From Monosporascus cannonballus (lineage: Eukaryota; Ascomycota; Sordariomycetes; Xylariales), in assembly GCA_004154925.1 (NCBI GenBank), contig QJNS01000064.1:190987-254986 (forward strand): a DNA stretch of 64,000 bases, read 5' to 3'. Position 1 is the stretch's first letter. Each line of letters begins with the position of its first letter. This document shows, one piece after another, positions 61,701 through 64,000 of the stretch. A model generated the notes under the pieces. The model had not been told where the DNA came from and made no database searches. It was given only the letters and a program-made list of their open reading frames with translations. The position numbers and the translations under genes are program-made.

Positions 61701-62880
61701 TAAAAGAAAATTAATAATATAGAAAATTATACGATAATACAATATTTACGTTAAAACGAAATCTTAATAACATAAATCATACGGAAAATTATAATTATTA
61801 TTAGTCGCAAAACGACCATAATATTTAATTATATTCGACTTAATTACTAAATTTTTATATCAAAAAAATCTAGTTACAGAAATATATTACGATAATATTT
61901 TCGTTATCGTCAATCGATTTCCAAAGTTTTTTTATTTCTTATTATATTATAAGGATATAAACGCCGAACAAATAATATATAGTTTTTTGAAATATATTTT
62001 TAATATATACAGATTATTAAGGGAAATTATTTTAAATAATAGATTAATATATGTATTTAAGTTTTAGCAAAGCATTATAATATAAATGAATTTAAATTAT
62101 AACTTATTTAGCATATTTAAATAATAAATAAATAAATAAATAAAACCAATAAATTAAACCTTAAACAATTATTTACGATACTATATTAATTACTAACAAA
62201 ATAAATAAATTAAAAATTTATTTATTATTATTCAATTACTTGTTAATATTAATTATTATTAAAATATTAAAATAATATAAACGAATATAAATTTTGCTTT
62301 TATTTTAAAAATTTATAAAAAAATACGGAATAACTGTTTAATTAATATCAAACTAATTTATATGTCGGAATAATTATAATAATTTCAACGAAAAATAAAA
62401 ATATATTTAAAATTCGACTGTAATTAAATAAATAAGTATTATAATTAAAACAAATTAAAAAAAGTAATTTTCGAAAAAGAAGAAACAATTTTCATTATTA
62501 CAAAAAATATTTAAATAAAATAACTTAATAAATACCGTAATTTTAAATATATCGATCTATATAAAATTAATAAAAAAATTTCAAAAAATAATTATTAATT
62601 AAAAACTTTACCGAAAGTTAAATTTTAATTAATCTTTTCCGTTTTTTTACTTAAATTAATAACGAATATAATTAAAGTACATATGGCATAAAACGATATA
62701 AAAATAAAAAACAAATAGGTATATAAAGTAAAAAAGATTTTCGACATATAGAAATAAAACGGATTTACCCAATATCTGATTAAATAGAAAAAGTACCTAA
62801 ACTTCGAAAATACCTAGGAACTCGCCAAGAACTTTATTAGCATTTGACGCCTATGGAAAAACTTTTATTAATAACGACGA
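58785..62880 (+). pseudogene. pol: El-8 pol, degraded
   Basis: Protease lies near 59480-59640, RT near 60060-60480 with ICYFDDIFIF at 60436-60465 (both catalytic Asp intact), RNase H near 60850-61220 and integrase near 61750-62350. The chromodomain is at about 62735-62840 (NGFTQYLIK, then a stop). A solo LTR (61457-61621) interrupts the RNase H-integrase linker. The integrase part is among the most AT-rich sequence in the window. Confidence 0.83.
61457..61621 (+). repeat. Small solo LTR of another family, TSD ATATA, not RIPed
   Basis: 165 bp starting TGTCACGGGCC and ending CCCCTTACA (TG...CA), flanked by ATATA at 61452-61456 and 61622-61626. It has near 50% GC and intact CpA/TpG in the middle of heavily RIPed pol. 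It matches neither family A nor family B LTRs. Size and ends suit a Copia-type or small non-autonomous LTR element; strand is arbitrary. It contains short palindromes (TGTATATACA near 61515; ATTAGTATAGCGCTAAT near 61486). Confidence 0.75.
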
Positions 62881-63472
62881 ACGCGTTCCAATTAATAGTT
62901 AACCAGTTAGTAGCCGGGATGTCGGGCTAATCGGCCGCGACCTATGCTAACGTAATAACCATAACGGCGGCCTTTAACTATTCTTATTTTTTTCGAGACG
63001 TTTAAATTCCTCCATTATTTTCGTACTCTGAATACCGTGGCGAAATATCTCGATATTACGGCGACGAAGTAGCCGTCTTTATTTTTGCAAACGGTCCAGT
63101 TTGTTAATAACCGTTCGTAACGTTTTATAAATCTATTTCTTTTTACGTTCCAAACGATTTTTTATTAAGAAGTTTTTGATATTTAACCTTTGAAGAATTA
63201 AAAATATTACAAGGACCGCTACAGTAAATATAACGCGTATATTTTAAAGAACTCCGAGCTATTTTGTACGTAGCATTTTTTTCTTATAACGAAAATAAAA
63301 AAGTATTATAAAATTAAGGCGTTTAATACATTTTTTAAAAAAAATTTAAAACGTTAATGCGTTTACGAAAACGAAATTTTTTAATACGGCCCGATATAAT
63401 GAGTATAAAAAAAGGAAAGTTACTTATTAAAATTAACAAACAAATAATTTAATCTTTAAAAATTAAAATCTT
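62880..63472 (-). pseudogene. El-8 antisense ORF, degraded
   Basis: Slot between chromodomain and polypurine tract, opposite to pol. The minus strand reads a Lys/Arg/Leu-rich, helix-like middle (KNFLIKNRLERKKK near 63140-63175; LRRRNIEIFRHGIQSTKIME near 63015-63075) and an Asp-Ile-Pro...NW...ASVVI-type tail near 62890-62950. No full frame survives, and the cysteine motif cannot be placed. Confidence 0.55.
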
Positions 63473-63487
63473 AAAAAAAGGAAATCG

Positions 63488-63880
63488 TATTATAATTTAA
63501 CGGTTTTGGCTTTTTACGAACGGTCGGGCCGACAAAAAAAATAACTCGACCTTAGCTAAGACATTACGTAACCGGCTTAAAGGTTTCAAGATGCCAAGTA
63601 CCTTAAGCCCCTTAAGCCGACGACAAAGTTCAAAGAGCTTAACGGGCTTAAGGGTTTAAGTCGTTTAAGTACATTAAGCCAGAATAAAAATATATATACT
63701 TATTATTTCCATAATCTAGATAGTACCAGTTTGCAATATAACATCGTTATCTAAGGCACCTTTGGTATTACGAAACGTAATACGTTACTGTATCTATTGC
63801 TTAGATTTCCACGATACTCCTGCTAATGTAAACCCGTACGACTAAGGTTTAATAGTTGGTTAAACCCCCTAGCCGTCACA
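63488..63880 (+). repeat. El-8 3' LTR
   Basis: A 393-bp LTR, TATTATAATT...CCGTCACA, preceded by the purine tract AAAAAAAGGAAATCG. The middle holds CTTAAGCC/GCTTAACGGGCTTAAG repeats. It is followed by AATTG. Confidence 0.92.
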
Positions 63881-64000
63881 AATTGGTTAAATGAAATTCG
63901 CCTTATATCTTATTAATAAATAAAAAAAGAAATTAAAATTTTAATATTCGATCGGAAATAGCGATAAATGCAGACATAAGGATACAATAGAAACCTTATT
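63881..64000 (+). pseudogene. pol: El-11 protease/RT fragment, right part
   Basis: After the AATTG duplication the reading of 49625 resumes (GKI, then NWLNEIRLISY, matching INQVKFALYLI of sister copies) and runs to the window edge towards RT. This proves that 49521-49625 and 63881 onward were once contiguous. Confidence 0.82.

Larger units (their letters stand above)
49626..63880 (+). mobile_element. El-8: family A chromovirus, TSD AATTG, with nested insertions
   Basis: A plus-strand insertion in the protease of El-11, flanked by AATTG (49621-49625 and 63881-63885). LTRs are 49626-49965 and 63488-63880. Its gag is split by the solo LTR El-10 (which holds El-9), and its pol carries a 165-bp foreign solo LTR. 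Gag, pol, chromodomain and the antisense-ORF region follow the family order. Confidence 0.94.

Noticed and set aside
1..64000. Mitochondrial, plastid or low-GC protist origin
   Set aside because: No rRNA, tRNA or organelle genes. The sequence is nested Ty3/Gypsy elements with RIP-type transitions, and GC-normal islands persist inside LTRs.

Overview
This 64 kb window looks like constitutive heterochromatin from a filamentous ascomycete (Pezizomycotina). It holds no intact host gene, and the longest open frame is 104 codons. Nearly all of it is degraded LTR retrotransposon sequence. The damage is one-sided in the way repeat-induced point mutation (RIP) acts. Gln codons have become TAA/TAG, Trp codons TAG/TAA/TGA, Cys has become Tyr and Asp has become Asn. 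CpA/TpG is scarce, TpA is very common, and CpG is kept. RIP of this kind is an ascomycete process; I cannot name the species.

I resolve eleven elements from two families of Ty3/Gypsy chromoviruses (pol with a C-terminal chromodomain), plus one small solo LTR of another type. I number them El-1 to El-11. Family A LTRs read TGTTATGACC...CGTCACA in the pol direction: El-1, 2, 5, 6, 7, 8, 9, 10 and 11. Family B LTRs read TGTTACGG...CGTTACA: El-3 and El-4. Most elements are bounded by perfect or one-mismatch 5-bp target duplications, so the insertion order can be read directly.

Left block (1-37599): El-3 (family B, +) is the host. It survives as four pieces (6295-6553, 13158-14795, 21923-22764, 36468-37599) that join into one pol reading. 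Into it went El-1 (left edge outside the window), El-2 (6554-13157, -, TSD CGATA), El-4 (14796-21922, -, TSD GTATC) and El-5 (22765-36467, +, TSD GATAA). El-6 (29454-36200, -, TSD TTAAG) sits inside the 3' LTR of El-5.

Middle block (37600-49520): AT-rich sequence that I cannot identify, interrupted by El-7 (40575-45875, -, TSD ATAAG, RT region deleted). It ends in a small GC-rich island at 49390-49520.

Right block (49521-64000): a protease fragment of a family A element (El-11) is split by El-8 (49626-63880, +, TSD AATTG). El-8 carries a solo LTR (El-10, TSD ATTAA) in gag, and El-9 (50893-57682, -) lies inside that LTR. This makes four nesting levels. A 165-bp, barely mutated solo LTR of a different type (61457-61621, TSD ATATA) sits in the pol of El-8.

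The most interesting feature recurs in every element long enough to show it. A second gene lies between pol and the 3' LTR on the opposite strand to gag-pol, and it converges on the end of pol. In El-2 and El-9 its frame runs 186 and 190 codons with no frameshift. It has an N-terminal six-cysteine array with the spacing of a fungal Zn(II)2Cys6 cluster, followed by a coiled-coil-like stretch and a short C-terminal tail. Family B carries a divergent relative in the same position.
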